Under the pieces are notes generated by a model that was not told where the DNA came from, searched no databases, and saw only the letters and a program-made list of their open reading frames with translations. From Gyromitra esculenta (Eukaryota > Ascomycota > Pezizomycetes > Pezizales > Discinaceae), in NCBI GenBank assembly GCA_038503075.1, contig JBCAML010000020.1, forward strand, positions 930,001 to 994,000: DNA of 64,000 nucleotides. The letters are read 5' to 3'. Position numbers and translations under genes: made by a program. Positions 22,507-35,650 of the stretch are shown here, piece by piece. Position 1 is the stretch's first letter; each line of letters opens with the position of its first letter.

Positions 22507-24095
22507 GATGATTGTTTTTCTTTTTTTCTTTGTTGCTTTGAAATTTGCTTTGTACGAGTCGACTTTTTCTTATCGAGAAAGAAAAGCTGATGGGAGGTGT
22601 CCTTAAGGGGAGTTCTGCCTGAGAAACAAAGTTTTACGATACTATCGATCAAAATGAACGATGGAACGAGAAACTAAAGAGGGGTTACGAGAAGAAGCAG
22701 AAGAAGAAGAAAACCGTCAGGGTGTTAGAAAGGGATAACGGGAGAATGATTTTTTTTCCTCGTTAGATGACTTTTCTGCTTAGTTGATCTCCAGTGGAGG
22801 GACAGGAACTGTTTCTGTAATTGACAAGAGAGTTGAAGACGCACTTCAGGGAGGTTTGGAGAACGAAGGGGAGGAGAGGGGGGGAACGGAGGGCCTCGGA
22901 AAATTGACTGATCACTGGGTGGGGAGTTCTTTGGAATTGATGACAAGGAGAGGAAAAGAGAAGGGAGGGGAGAAGGGGAAGACCTTTGCTTGTTAAAGGG
23001 GTCCTCCCTCCAGATGCTGAAGTCTGCCAAGACTCGCACGTTAGGAGGTGCCGCCACCAGCCAGCCAGCAAGTGAGTGAGTGAACCTTCTCGCTCATCAG
23101 TGACAGTGTCATCGTCACCATCAGCAACTTCCCCTGCGTGCTAGGTTACGATTAAATCTATATAGGGTAAAGCAGAGCAGGGTAGAGCAGGACATATACG
23201 TGGTGCGTAATAATTTACATCCTCCTCCACCTAAGTGCATGTACATAGGGCTTTGGAATAAGCAGAGCAAGTCGAGCAGGTGTCTACTCACAGAGGAAGC
23301 TTGTCACCGCAGATTATGTACGTACATGTGGTCATGTCTGCTACCGTGCCTCATCAACTCTAGTGCTGAATTTCTAGAGCACATGTAGATACCCCATGTA
23401 AGTACGTGTATTCTCGACTTTCTTTTCGCCCAGTCCTCACGGATCCAGACACAACAGCTGAGACCACCCATCACCTTAGTGAACGGGTTACTGGACCTGT
23501 TGTACTCAGAAAAAAAAAAAAAACCTCATTCTTCTGCTATTGTGTCCTATTCCTGCAATGAATCTACATGTACCTACTCTAAATACGAAGGGATATTTCG
23601 TAGCAAGCTCTGTATGAGATATGTGGCCTCTGCCCATGAGTGATGTATAGTCCTGTTGCGGTTCTTGCCGCTCGCCACCCCAAAGCCTCCCGTGACATTT
23701 CTGGAAGCTTGAATCTGTGACTGAGGGCGCTGGAGCGTCCACGGGCATCCAGCTTTTTGCCCTTCCTTCATCTGCATCCAACCCGATCAGGCTGATCTAC
23801 GTAGGTTTATTTTTATATATTTGTTTATTCATGTCAAGGAGGGCCTGACACAACTGTGTCACCTCAAAGGCGATGCTTATTTCAACCTCTCCAGATCCAC
23901 GACTCAGAGTCAGGAGATTTGATGTGGTACAGTATGCGCAAGCGTTTGCTGCTCCTGTCTTGCTTTTTGGCTTATCGTCGGTACAAGCGTATGGGGTGAA
24001 GCTGGAAAGGCCAGGATGTTCAGTCACAGCGATTAGGCTACGAAAAACAGTTTTTCGGTACCTAGTCGTTCCAACTTTACCCCTCATACGCATGT
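22507..24095. other. Promoter side of the RRM gene and repeat-rich spacer
   Basis: AGAGCAG-type repeats occur at 23171-23191 and 23261-23280, upstream of the minus-strand RRM gene. A perfect TACATGTA is at 23565 and a 14-base A run at about 23510. Short frames at 22725-23071 and 23506-24168 look non-coding. Confidence 0.45.
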
Positions 24096-24336
24096 GCTTG
24101 GGCGTAGGTGAAAGTCTGATGACAGGTGGCGGTGCAAGTAAGAGATATTGATTTTTCTTGCCCTCCACGACTCCTCGAGGGGGCCTAATAAAAATGTCTG
24201 ATGGATCAAAAATGCCATTTATTAAAAATCAAACTAAGTTAATTGGAAAAAAGTATAGAATGCAAACGAGCTTGGATCCATCAAGAGAAGAACTGCACCG
24301 CCGCCTGTCGTTAGACTTTCCCCATTGATGTCCAGT
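24096..24336 (+). mobile_element. MITE family M1, copy 1 (about 240 bp)
   Basis: It has terminal inverted repeats related to GTACTACGGGTGCCGGGG followed by AAGTCTGATGACAGGTGG CGGTGCA, and ends with TGCACCGCC.. and AGACTTTCCCC. The interior shares CTCGAGG..GGCCTAATAAAAATG with the copy at 40824. This copy is the most degraded at its outer left end. Confidence 0.75.
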
Positions 24337-24694
24337 GGCGGTACAACCTCGCGCGAATATTGGATACCGGACAAAAAAATTTGTTTCAGGTTCTACACCC
24401 AGTCTTTTACGGGTTTATGCGATTCTACCTGGCAAAATGTGCGCATGTTGTTAACTCAAAAGAGCTATGTTCTTTAAAATAAACTAAGTGAACCAGATTT
24501 GATCTCAAATCCCAACCCTTCGCGGGCATTTATCGAAAATAAGCAGGAAGATAAATCACTCTGGTGGAAGAGAGTTCGACCGTGTTGTAACATGGTGCAG
24601 TTTTCTCTTTTTTCCCCCATAATTTTGACTGCTTTTCGTGTAGTTGCCTCTGTTGCGTCTATCGATTTACCTACGTGCTGCACGAACGTACACA

Positions 24695-24877
24695 TACCGG
24701 ATGTACTCGTGAAATACAACCTAGCTCTGCCCCGCGGCTTACGCAGGGAACGAATGTCGATATAGTATTGAGCCTGGCGAAAAAGAATCTAAACCACAGA
24801 ATTTGACCATTTAGAAGCTCGTTCCCTGTGTAAGCCACGGGGCAGAGCTGGGTCGTATTTCACGAATACATACGGTA
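24695..24877. mobile_element. TA-flanked inverted-repeat element A
   Basis: 58-bp arms (24695-24752 and 24819-24876) are reverse complements with about six or seven mismatches, mostly transitions. The ends are TACCGGATGTACTCGTG and CACGAATACATACGGTA, so TA flanks both sides, as for Tc1/mariner-type MITEs. No transposase. Confidence 0.75.
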
Positions 24878-24921
24878 CTCTGGCTAGGGGCCTTGCAGTG
24901 TTCTCAGCAATATTTCCTACC

Positions 24922-25186
24922 TACCGTATGTACTGGGAGAATACGACCCGGCACTACACTTTTGTTAGAGCCGAAAGGGTGTAGGCTGTGGCTCATGTCA
25001 ACGGTACCCACTCCCAACACTGCTCCTTCACACCACCACCTGGTTCCTCGATGAATTTTTTTAATTACATCTATATCTTGTGCCGTTATCCTGAGGTTGT
25101 CTACTGCCACACAAAGCCACAACCTACACCCTCCTGGTCCTAGCAAAAGTGTAGCACCGGGTCGTATTCTCCCAGTACATACGGTA
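24922..25186. mobile_element. TA-flanked inverted-repeat element B, related to element A
   Basis: 46-bp arms (24922-24967 and 25141-25186) match with about three mismatches. The ends TACCGTATGTACTGGGAG/CTCCCAGTACATACGGTA resemble those of element A, and both share the arm block GTCGTATT next to the end. The interior is about 170 bp with no coding content. Confidence 0.78.
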
Positions 25187-25393
25187 CTCTAGGTATGCGA
25201 ATAGAATTCTGCTCAACCGCATACCCTAAAATTACCACGCTTGCCGTATGAGCTCATTATTCTATAGTAGGAAGAACAGTTATTGCTACTTATTAGTATA
25301 ATAACCGTATGTCATCATTTCCCAACTTCCGTTGATCATCATACATTTATTTAATTACAGTCACAACATGTCACTCGCAAAACTCAACAGGTG

Positions 25394-25616
25394 TACCGTT
25401 GTATTTGGCGAATAGGCCCATGGGCTTAAAGTAAAGTGGAGAGAAAGATGGCGGCGAAAAGGGCCAATCAGATAGGTAGACTACGTTAAAATAGGAAAGT
25501 GCTGTTGGTGGTAACCCCAACCCTGGGGTTCTGGCAATCCAATTGGCCCTTTTCGCCGCCATCTTTCTCTCCACTTTACTTTAAGCCCATGGGCCTATTC
25601 GCCAAATACAACGGTA
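25394..25616. mobile_element. Perfect 75-bp inverted repeat, TA-flanked element
   Basis: 25394-25468 and 25542-25616 are exact reverse complements over 75 bases by eye, separated by 73 bp. The ends are TACCGTTGTATTTGGCG and its complement. Perfect arms imply a young insertion or strong gene conversion. Open frames on both strands simply read through the same arms. Confidence 0.85.
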
Positions 25617-26434
25617 GTGTTGGATATATTATATACATATATAGCTATAGGATTTCTAGGGTTCACGTTCTTCAAGCTACAACTTCTATTGCATGCGATA
25701 TTCCTACACCCATATAAGCAGTGAAACTATGATTTAACAAAAAAAAACATAGTGTTCACGTCCTCCGACAGGATACTGGTTCGGTTAGAAGCTTTAGTTA
25801 CTATGGGGGTTGCTCGGGCTGAACTATTCGGCGCCCAAAGAACCTCCTGTAGCCCGGCTTATATGGCTTTATATATAGGTGCTTGATACCCATGCTTGGC
25901 TTTCCTCTCTCTTCTCTCTTTATCGCATAGTGTAGATACTCAAATCTACTCATTATTCTCAGTATGTAGAAGTGAGCAGTCAGCTAGACTATTTTAGATC
26001 CGCCTCCTTAGGATCTTGTTGTGTACGGATTTTTTCTCGGGCTCAGTTGGCAAGGGACACCTTCCCGTGCGAAACAAGAAGGCTGAACTCTGATAATTTT
26101 GCGTTGTGAGCTTCCGCGCATCACCACCTACTTCCTGCCCCTCCATTTTAGGCCAGAAGTTGTTACCTATTTTCAATGTTAATTTCCTAAGTTGACATTT
26201 GACGGACAGATAATATCTCGCTATTTCTTAATATCTTGAGAACTGAGGCTTTTCTTCTATACGCTCCTAAGACTAGTTTATTTATCGACTTTTGCGGCAT
26301 ACATAACATAAGCGGTATGTGCTATACAATCAACTTTGGATAAGATAAGCATATCGAGAAGAGAGGATATTATAAAACAGAAATAAAAAAGCAACCCGTG
26401 AAGAAACGCCCTGCCCGATACCCATTTAATACGT
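25617..26434. other. A/T-rich spacer downstream of the BEACH gene
   Basis: No gene seen. The stretch next to 26435 should contain the 3' UTR of the BEACH transcript. Confidence 0.5.
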
Positions 26435-29400
26435 TTATCTAACAAGCCCTGGTGACTGACTCCGCTGAACTAGCTGGCAATCCCACTCATACTAAAATCT
26501 AAATTAGCACTCCGATACCATCCCACGATTTTTATCGCAAAAACTTACCACTCTCCCTTGTTCGTCGCCTGAATACACTGCTTGAGGCATTGGAAGGACT
26601 GCCGTGATACCTGCCGAGACTTGAATTTCACTCTGAAACTGGTTGACATGGTGAAGTGTTTTTACGAGCACCAATTCAAACCGTCCATTTCTGATAGTCT
26701 TTTCCCATATCTTTTAAGGTGACCGTCAGTATTGAAAATGGGTATGTAAGAATTGGAGGAGTTCCCATCCTCACATTGACAATTCCACGCCTATGTCCTG
26801 TGAAAAGCAGCTCGCGGACTAGCCATTCATTCCCTTGCCCCTCGTAGAAAGAGCAGCACAAAATCTGATCATCTGGTCCATCGCAGATATTCTGTGTTAA
26901 TATGTGTTCGCCATTTAGAGTGTAGATGCTGACGTCCGGACTCTTGCAGAGAGCGATGTTCCCTGACACGTCACTGACACTTGCGCACTGTGATTTCCAT
27001 TAGTATATTAAGTTACTCGTGACTCGATCTTGTGGAGTAATGAAAAACTTCCTCGAGTGATTCAGAAATACCTTGACAGGAGCACTCGTTTTCAGCTGTC
27101 TCACGAATCGCAGCCTATTTAGATCCCACACGAGAATAGTACTATCGCTTGAAGCACTAACAAGCACACTAAATGACCTTGAAATCGCCATTACAGTTAC
27201 TGGGTTTACATGACCAAAAAGGCATGCCTTTGGTTGAAGATCGACAGATTTTGACGTCGTTTGGACCTGCCATACTGAAATGGTGCCGTCAGTCCCCGCT
27301 GTAACTAAGGTTCTGTGATCGGCAAACGCAGCACACGAAATCTGTCCTTGGTGAAGATGCTCGTGATGTCCACAAAGCTTTTTACTCTCGAAGTGATAGA
27401 AACGAACGCTTGCATCTGTAAAACCCCACTCTATGTACTTATCGTAGGTTGGGGGCATATTAAGCCGAAAAGAATTCGAGCAGAACACTCGCTCGTATTT
27501 CGATGAATATACCAAAGCATTAACTCGTTCGTGGCTATCGAGTAACGGGAATGGTAGCCGTATTAATGACTCGGCACCAACATCTAATCTAGCGCTTTTA
27601 TGTGCGATTTCTTCTCTCATTGGATGGACCCTTGTGAAAACTTGGTGCGGTGTTTGGCCGAAGTTATGGATGATACCGATAGTCGCCAATCTTTCCACAG
27701 GGTCTTCTATATTGTCCAAATCGATTGCGCCATGGTAAGAAAGATGATGAAAAACATTGGTTGCTTCGATGGCCGCCTCCCCACGTTGTTTAAAACCAAA
27801 GACGAGGTCAATCCATTCGTGAAGGTGTTGACTGACGTATGGACTCTCTAGCGCCTCTCGATGTTTCGCGATGAAGATACTAGGATCGCCTTTTGCCCAT
27901 GGTGGCAGAACGACCGAATCAATTGCTTCATCTGATCCTTGCTTCATGCCAAAATTATACGAGTTCGAATTGATCAAGAATTCTGGTAAGAAGAAGAATT
28001 CTGGAATAAGCTCACGAACATCTGTCATGTTATCTTTCGAGGCTGAAGTCCAGGCCTTCTCGATGGAATAGAAAAGTCTGTCTGCATGATCAAACTGACC
28101 TCCCTGGAGTAACAGATATGACTGCACGAAAGGTTGGAGCCGTATAAGATATGAGCAAACAATCATGGCTGATGAGAAGTGAGTTCCATAATGGAAGGGA
28201 GGTGCTTGTCTATCTCCAATTTCTTCGAACGAACGATATCGCTCCCGGAACTCTCTCTGTCTCTCTGGTGTTTGTGCTCCCATTGGCTTAGAGAAGTCTC
28301 GGAACGTCCTTGGATTCGTTAGGTCAAGCTTCTCGCTCGTATAATCCGCCAAAACCCATGGGAAGACTGGGTATTGAGTCAGATCATTAAATGTCCTCCC
28401 TGCCATGGTGTTGACAAGCATGAGGTAGTGGAAATTCGAAATCTCCCCTTTGATCCATTTCCTAGTTGCTGGGTTTGGAGCGCTTGAAGAAAAGACATTT
28501 GCAAGCTTTGATCCAAAGTTTGAAGTATTATCATGACTTCTCAAAGAATCTGTTCGCCAAGCCTCACCGGTAAAGAGAGTTGCTGGGTTATTATTGACAT
28601 TTGTAGCCTTGGCAAAAAGCTTTGAGTGCAGGAAGTCTCGATCTTTCATAGACATGGTTGTCAAAAGATAACTTCTTCCGTCCGCAAAGAAGAGCTCCAA
28701 TGCCACATCCCTAAAAAGAAAGCGTCGCTTGCTGATACTGATCAAATCCTCAAAAAGCCAGTGCCTTGTCTCGTGATCGCTGTTTACTGCCAGCGGCTTT
28801 GGATCGTCTGCCTCTCTTCCTGAGATCATCTGAAGGTACTGATCTCTTTCATCTTTTGGTGCCTGCCAGACATTCACAATTTCTCCATCAGATCGCTGGA
28901 AGAAATTGTCAATGAGATAAAGACAATTTTTCCCAAGAATCAATAATCCTTCAACGGCCTCTAGACCCACAAGCTTGGATACATTGTGAACATACTCCAC
29001 AACATCACCGTGTTGAATGGTTCTCATAACTTTGCGATTTTTGTCTTCCCACCCGTCATCATCCTCTCTCGGGTCATCCACCAATTCGTAGTCCTCGTCG
29101 AAGTCGTCTTCCCCACCATCACGGGCTGGATTGTGATGCGATTGGTCCATTGAATCTGTTTCCCGGGTGGTGATAATACTAATCTCATCATCCTCGACGG
29201 ATAATGCATGGACTCTATTGCGACTGACACTATCCGACAAACCGCCAGTGAGCCTTCTCTTCGGTTGATAATTATGAAGATGAGCTCTCGAGTCTGGTAA
29301 CATGCGCATCCGCATACGGTTTCTTCCTTCAGTAAGGTCGAGTTTCCACTTAGTTTCTTGCCCGTCATCAAGCAATCCACAAGGCCTTATTAGTTCGGCC

Positions 29401-32400
29401 TCAAGTTTTGAATACATCGAAACCACGTAGCTAAGACTATCATGCTGATCCTGGGTCGCTCTCTGGAACTTAAGATGTTCCGAAGCGTATATGTTGGCCA
29501 TCCAGTGGGTTGAAGCTGACTCATGACGACCGTAAACGTCTTCGTTATTCATGTCATCTATGATCCATTGCTTCAATTTTTCTTTTCGCTTGACGACCCG
29601 AATTTTGGCCATCTCCTCAGTTTTCTTATTCTCCTCGGCGACAAAAGCCTCCCAAGCCTTCGAGAGGGCACCGCAGAAAAATGCGTCTAATTCCTCTCTA
29701 TGATCATCAATCCAATATAACCAAGTGTCGCTATCCTATTTACTTGTCAGTCTTGACATTTTACCGAACACAGATCTCTTACTAGTTCCATTAGCTTCTT
29801 AAAACCTGCAGATAGCTGCTTGTGATCTATGCTCTTAGCTTGACCTAACAATGCCGAAGTTTCTGCTGGTTTTTGCACGAGTACGATTCGCAGCATCTGT
29901 ACTGTGAGTCAGGGTATGAATTCAGATGTGAAAGCAATAGAAACTTACATTAACAGCAGCAAGTTTAATCTCTTCCTTCTGACTGATTAGTCGCGTATAT
30001 AGTGGATAGAGGATCAACCTCGTAAACTCGCTATCTGTATTTTCAGGTGAAAGAATGACCGCTTGCCAATACATTATTTTCCCCAGGAAGTCGACAACTT
30101 TCTTCGCATCCACTTTTGGATTTTCGAGTTCTGAAAGCTGGAAAAGAACTAATCGCGACACCACTGTTCTAAGGTTCGTTACAGTTTGGCTACAGAGACG
30201 GACGCTTTTCTGTTTGGCTATTTCGGGTCTTTGGAGATATTCCAGGACTGTTCCGACGAAATCAAGTAGCGCTTCGGCACCGTTCAAAAACCAACCCTCA
30301 TAAACACAGTCCGTCATGTGAAGTGAAAATCTCCCAATATTCGTTAAGATCCGTGGTTCACAGAGCATTACCATATTAAAGCTCAAAGAGTTATTGAGAT
30401 GGTTTAGAGTATTTCGGAGGAGATATGTTTCAAAATAAATCTGATGTTCTTGAAATCCAGGTGGAATCTTCGTATTCAATCCGAACCCAGAAAACTCCCG
30501 TCTCTCCAATACCAAGTCGACAAATACTCCCATCACTAGCTCCAGCAAGCTTTCCACGACTGAATTTGTGGCGGCCAACGATGCTGCCACCTTCCCATTG
30601 ATCTTTAGTCCCGGGCCGATCGCTGGTGATAAGCGTGCCGTTGAGGGGGAAAATGCTGTTGGTTCCGAAGTTACTAGAATAAAGCTAGATCCTCTCCTTA
30701 ACCTTTCAGACCTTGGGGCAGTCGGGCTAGGCGGCTCATCTAATGTCATAGTCCTGACTATAGGCGGAGCAGTATTCGAAGACAACGGTCGTATGACAAC
30801 ATCCCCCCCGTCAAATGTCAGCGCCGAATCCTTCGAATTTAGTTCCGTTTCGGCGCTAACATGGTCCGAACTGCAGACAACGGGGAACAATATCCCAAAC
30901 AACTCTTGCACGTAGGTCGATGTAACACAGTAATCGCGAAAAGCAGGGCAGGTTGAATGTAAATTCGAGAAAAACTGTATGACAGTATGAAGCATCTTGG
31001 CAAGCTCTCCTAGTCTCTTTTCTGACGTTTTTGATGCTGCAGCACCCCCGCATCATAAGTATAAATTTAATACGAATAGCGTTAACGCTCATAAAACCAT
31101 TTTCCTTACCTTGTGGGGAAGATAATGACATTGATCGTCCTCTGATAGTTGGGGTTGGTAGCGGCTTACCGTCTTCGTCTTTACTCGCACCACTCGTCAC
31201 TTTGACTCGCTCATCGCCCTGGTCCGAAACGATAGTCCCAACACCAGCCTTTAACATGCCCACAATGACCGGTAGTATCTCCGGATACACGACCTTGGCC
31301 TTTCCACCTTCCGAGAACATTTCTACAAGACCATATAAATCCAATGGCCTCGAAACGTCAATCTTCGCTATGTCTTTTCCAAAGAGTATTGAAAAGCAGA
31401 TAGGCCAAAGAGGTGCTACACCCCACCACCTCTTTAGTCTATTTCGCATCACAACAAAGCCTCCCGTTTTTGTTGCGAATTTTGAGACGTAGCTGCTTCC
31501 ATGGACAACGAGTAATCGCGCTAAGATTTTTGCGCCTAGTAGTACCACTTTTGCTTCGTTTTCAGCAAGCAGGTAGAGAAGCCACTGCAAATGAATAAAA
31601 TTAGCACCCATTTATAACCAAGCACCATTATATAGGTTTCCCCACCAATAAAGGAATATTATATACTAGGGGAAAGGGAGATGCAATCGCGAAAGTAAAT
31701 CGCTTTGAAAGCCTACCTTATTTGTGACTGTCCTAGCAAATTTCTTCAGATTTCCTGTACTATTTCCATCTTCAAAAAGTAACTCTTGGTACATTTCCAG
31801 GACCATAACGCCAATCTGCTGTCTCGTAAATCCCTCGGCGTTTAGATCATCGACGACCCTAACTAGCGGTGCTAAATTAGTACCACCAATTCCAGATGTG
31901 CCCATTGCGAGTGTCCCATGACGCCGCAGTTGCACATTGCTCTTCTTGACTTTTAGCGGCCGAACCGGATTGTTCTTGTGAAGAGAGTATGTGATGAACA
32001 AGGCTAAAGACCGTAGAACATCGGCAGACATATTGGTTTTTATCAAAGCCTTGAAAGCAGCTAAGAAGTCTGGGAGGATCTCGCGGGAAAACATCTCTCC
32101 TTTGAGGGCAAACATAAGTTTCTTGACGATTCCTAAAAAAATTGAAAAAAAATTGAAAATTCCACATTAGCGAATGGTACACTAAGAACGGCATCATAAG
32201 AGCGGCGGGGAAAGAAAGACGTACTCATTCGAAATAGCCTTTTTGAGTTGAAATGGTGATATTTGCTTCCGTGACAAAATACTACAAACTGGGAAAAATA
32301 CTCTCTTTGTGTATCCAGATCCGCCTTCCTCCACATGTCGAAATCCACGAGTAGGATTCTATATGCAAGCGGATTTACAATAAAACTCTCCTCCGGAGCT

Positions 32401-34708
32401 TCACGTCTGAATCCAACGAATTCTAAAACGATCCGCAGCAACTCCTTACCCACCACACCTTTCCCCTCTTTATTTCGGATAAGATTTCCTAGGATAGCAA
32501 AACCATTATCCCTCTCCATAGCCTCGCTGTTCCTCCAAGAGGCTTTGGTCACTTCAAATAAGATCTCTACAGCTCTGCAAGTTTGCTTTGGTGTCGTCGC
32601 AACTTCGACCATCTTCAACCCTACTGCCGCCGCACCTCCAATTCTCCATGCTGCGTCGTCCAGTGATTGTGGTACAACGACGATTGGCTCTCCAGTCATA
32701 ATGGCAACTCCAAAGGAAAGGCAAAGGGCTTCATTGATTGATGGAACGGCGCCATTAATAGCCACCGCGCCAGCACGGGTCAAAGACTGGAGGTTCTTTG
32801 CAGCCTCTCTGGAGAGCGATTTTACGAGATGAGACTCGTCGATATTACTGTTATCCTTATCATCAAGAACCTGAGTTGCCGAGATATTAAGCAATACCTT
32901 GCTTTCAGGTAGGATAACAGATGCCCTGTGTCTTATCGCAGAGATTATATCGCTCTTCTCTTCTTTCCCTGGATGCATGAGTTCATTTCTCATATTCAGC
33001 GCAGCCGACGCTTCGTACGTTTGAAACGAACCAAGCGTGTCTTGAAAGTTTCCATAATATCGGGGGCCGAGACGGTAGTGCACGGCAATCAAGTCATCGG
33101 AGAGAGTATCCTCAAACAGGTGAGCTGTTCCCAAACTCCACTTAGAGGAAACTACGCCTCGACCAATGCGAGGAGAAAGGTCTGACGGTGTTCCGAGAAA
33201 AACCTGAACTGGGGTTGAGGAAGTGGGAGGAGGTTGAGGATAGGCGGCTTTGACTTGCTCTACAAATTCGCCATCTATATAGAGCGCGGCCTTCGATGCT
33301 GATGTTGCCCTGCCACGCCGGTGAACGAGTGAAATATGATACCATCTTTTGGACTCAAAGACAGTCGATTTGAACCTAACACTTGCTCTTGGAGATGCAA
33401 CTGAAGTCTGCAGGATGAATTTTCGGGTGTCTTGCTCTATATATGCAAGAACAAAACAACGCTGGGTTGAGTCGAAAACTCCAAAAAGTGTGGTATGCAT
33501 GGAGGAGTCAAAAGCATCGATACAAACCCATGCGGAGAACGTATATCCGTTTGTGTGAGTCGGAGGAAACGTTCGGCCGAGAGAGGAGAGCTCGATCGAC
33601 GCAAATCCGTGCAGTGAAAGGTCAAACTGGATATGAGGGGGCCCGCGGGAAGACTTTATCGCCTCTAGCAAGAAAGTAGAAATGGATTCATCGGTCATTG
33701 CCTTCTTGTAGAGATACTTAGCGTCACTCAAATTATTGATTCCGAGTTGAATCAAATACTGAGCGAGTTCCACCAAAACAACGCGTTCATCTACTGGGAT
33801 TAATTTATTCCATAGCCTAGGAAGGATTGTAGTTAATATCCTGGTTGAGTGCATGGCGACCAAGTTGAATTTGCTGGAGCAGGCAATGGATAGTAGAGCT
33901 TGCAACACGATGACAGTGGTAACCGTTGAATCATCTGTCTGAGCCATAGCCATCTGAAAGCTCAAGATTAATGGGATGATCTCCGCATTCACCAAGATGT
34001 CTTTACTCCCAAAGATACCCTTGATCTTTGCTCTGAGGCTTTCCGTTTCATTCTCTTGCTTATTTAAGCCCTTGCCGACTTTCTTGCTGTCCCCCATGCC
34101 TCTTTTGATGGAAGCAACCAAGCTCGACAAAGTTGGGTCATCCATCCCGAATGCCAAAAGTAATCCAAATAAATTGTCCGATGCTTCGGTGGGTAGTCCT
34201 GTTGCCGCTAGGCCCTGCTCCAGACTATCCCAGCCAATTTTTCTTGCAAAGAACCGTTTGTTCCCTGGGTGATTCAGCAGCGCTTCGGAAATGACGCCAA
34301 AAAGACATTTGATCAGTTCTACGAAGTGGTGTTTTTCTTCACCCGTTCGATTTGTGGAGTTGTAGAAGCCTGAACATGAGTGAAGGGCTGATATGAGATA
34401 GTTGAAACCTTTCAGGGCTCGAAAGGTATCTGTGGTGGGTGAGGTCAGTGCGCTAGTCTAGTGGGGTGGGATATTAAAAGCGGGTGGGGGAACAAGCCTT
34501 TAGCTTCTGGTGAATCCACGAGGACACGTTTAATCAGTGAGAGCCATTGTAGCCGCACAAGAATGTCTGGGTCCGAGGCGGAGGATTCGAGAGAGTCGAG
34601 GAGGGGCTTTATTTCAGCAGTGAGTCGGGGTTTTGTGGATGCAGCAGAGGAGACCCGACGGCGTGCATAGGAAGATGTCGAGGCGGCGGTGGATGGGGAT
34701 GAGGCCAT
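26435..34708 (-). CDS. bph1: BEACH domain protein (LYST/Bph1 type: ConA-like, PH, BEACH, WD40)
   Basis: Ten exons: 34498-34708, 32225-34429, 31717-32132, 31110-31584, 29949-31036, 29783-29896, 27072-29735, 26775-26987, 26549-26698 and 26435-26491; 2530 aa in one unbroken frame, normal for fungal members. A ConA/LamG-like domain lies near residues 330-470 (NGYTFSAWVCIDAF, RWYHISLVHRR). Helical repeats follow, then a PH-like domain at about 1740-1875 (GDVVEYVHNVSKLVGLEAVE). The BEACH domain spans about 1925-2210 (WIKGEISNFHYLMLVNTMAG, YPVFPWVLADY, PFHYGTHFSSA), and WD40 repeats fill about 2270-2520 (LVTAGTDGTISVWQ, VSASSDSTILVWDLN, VYSGDEQGRVYEWD). Such proteins scaffold vesicle traffic and vacuole/lysosome-related membrane events. 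Intron 1 (34430-34497) needs a GC donor (AAAG|GCTTGT). The acidic stretch at about 1710-1735 is a linker. Confidence 0.95.
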
Positions 34709-35568
34709 AATTGAAGTGGAGAAGTCTGAATGGGGGAGAATATTATTTCAGGGCATGAGGTCGAGCTGAAGGACCGAAGATATTGAGGGAAGCTAGTAGG
34801 TATGAGGCTATGTGATGTAAGGGACACACACACCGGACACGGCAGTACAGGACAGGACAGGGCAGGAACGACGAAGGGCGGCTTTTTGGCTTGACCGGAG
34901 AAGATAAATAAAATCTACGAAGAAGTATGTAGTACTAGTATGTGGGTGCGGGGGTGAGGCGTTGATGAAGTTCTGCAGACAGCACAAGAACTTTGAGGGA
35001 TGATGCAGTGTTGCTGAGCCTCAGCTACTGACTACACGTACATGTATATGTGCTCATGCAACTCAAATAATATATATATGTAAATATATACTGTGTATAC
35101 TCTGTATAGGAATTACATGTACATATAGGTGCTCGGTCAGCACTCCTCTAGCGATACGAAGCACATTGTTTAGACAAAATATTCTATAACACGTGCACTC
35201 ACATGCAGAGTGTTCTAACTCCACTATTCTATGGCTGGGTGAACCTTTGTCGATTGGGGGAGTCCCTGGCGACAAACAAGGCTACATCGTATTCGTTATG
35301 CAACACTAAGGCTCCAGCATCTAGCACGACAACCAGTCAATTGGAAATCCTAGCCTTCTAGATAGCTACAGTCGCATCTCGCTAGGTATGTCGGATCTCG
35401 TTGCGTCTGATCCCTTGCTATCTCGTACGGATTTTCCTACCATAATCTTTTTTGCTCGCCGAGATTTATCTGCTATCTTAAATAACTTGTTATCTTACTG
35501 GGACTTGGCATCCAACATATCGGGCGCGACTGTACTCGCTATCCAGCATAAGAATAGAAAAACAAGGG
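34709..35568. promoter_or_regulatory. Upstream region of the BEACH gene
   Basis: A GGACAGGACAGGGCAGG repeat occurs at about 34850-34868. TACATGTA palindromes are at 35039 and 35114, bracketing an A/T-rich TATATATATG tract. No gene seen. Confidence 0.45.
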
Positions 35569-35570
35569 CT

Positions 35571-35650
35571 GCCACCTGTCCACAAACTTACCCTGGTATC
35601 CATAGTACTACGGGCGGGGAAAAAGTCTGTCTATAGGTGGCGGTGCTGGC
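35571..35650. mobile_element. MITE family M1, two ends joined (copy 5 remnant)
   Basis: A right terminus (GCCACCTGTCCACAAACTTA ... CATAGTAC) is followed directly by a left terminus (TACTACGGGCGGGGAAAAAG ... GGTGGCGGTGC). The interior is missing, so this is either a junction of two adjacent copies or a circle-like/aborted transposition product. Confidence 0.65.

Noticed and set aside
25371..25717. Two opposite-strand frames encoding the same peptide
   Set aside because: They read through the two arms of the perfect inverted repeat and are not genes.
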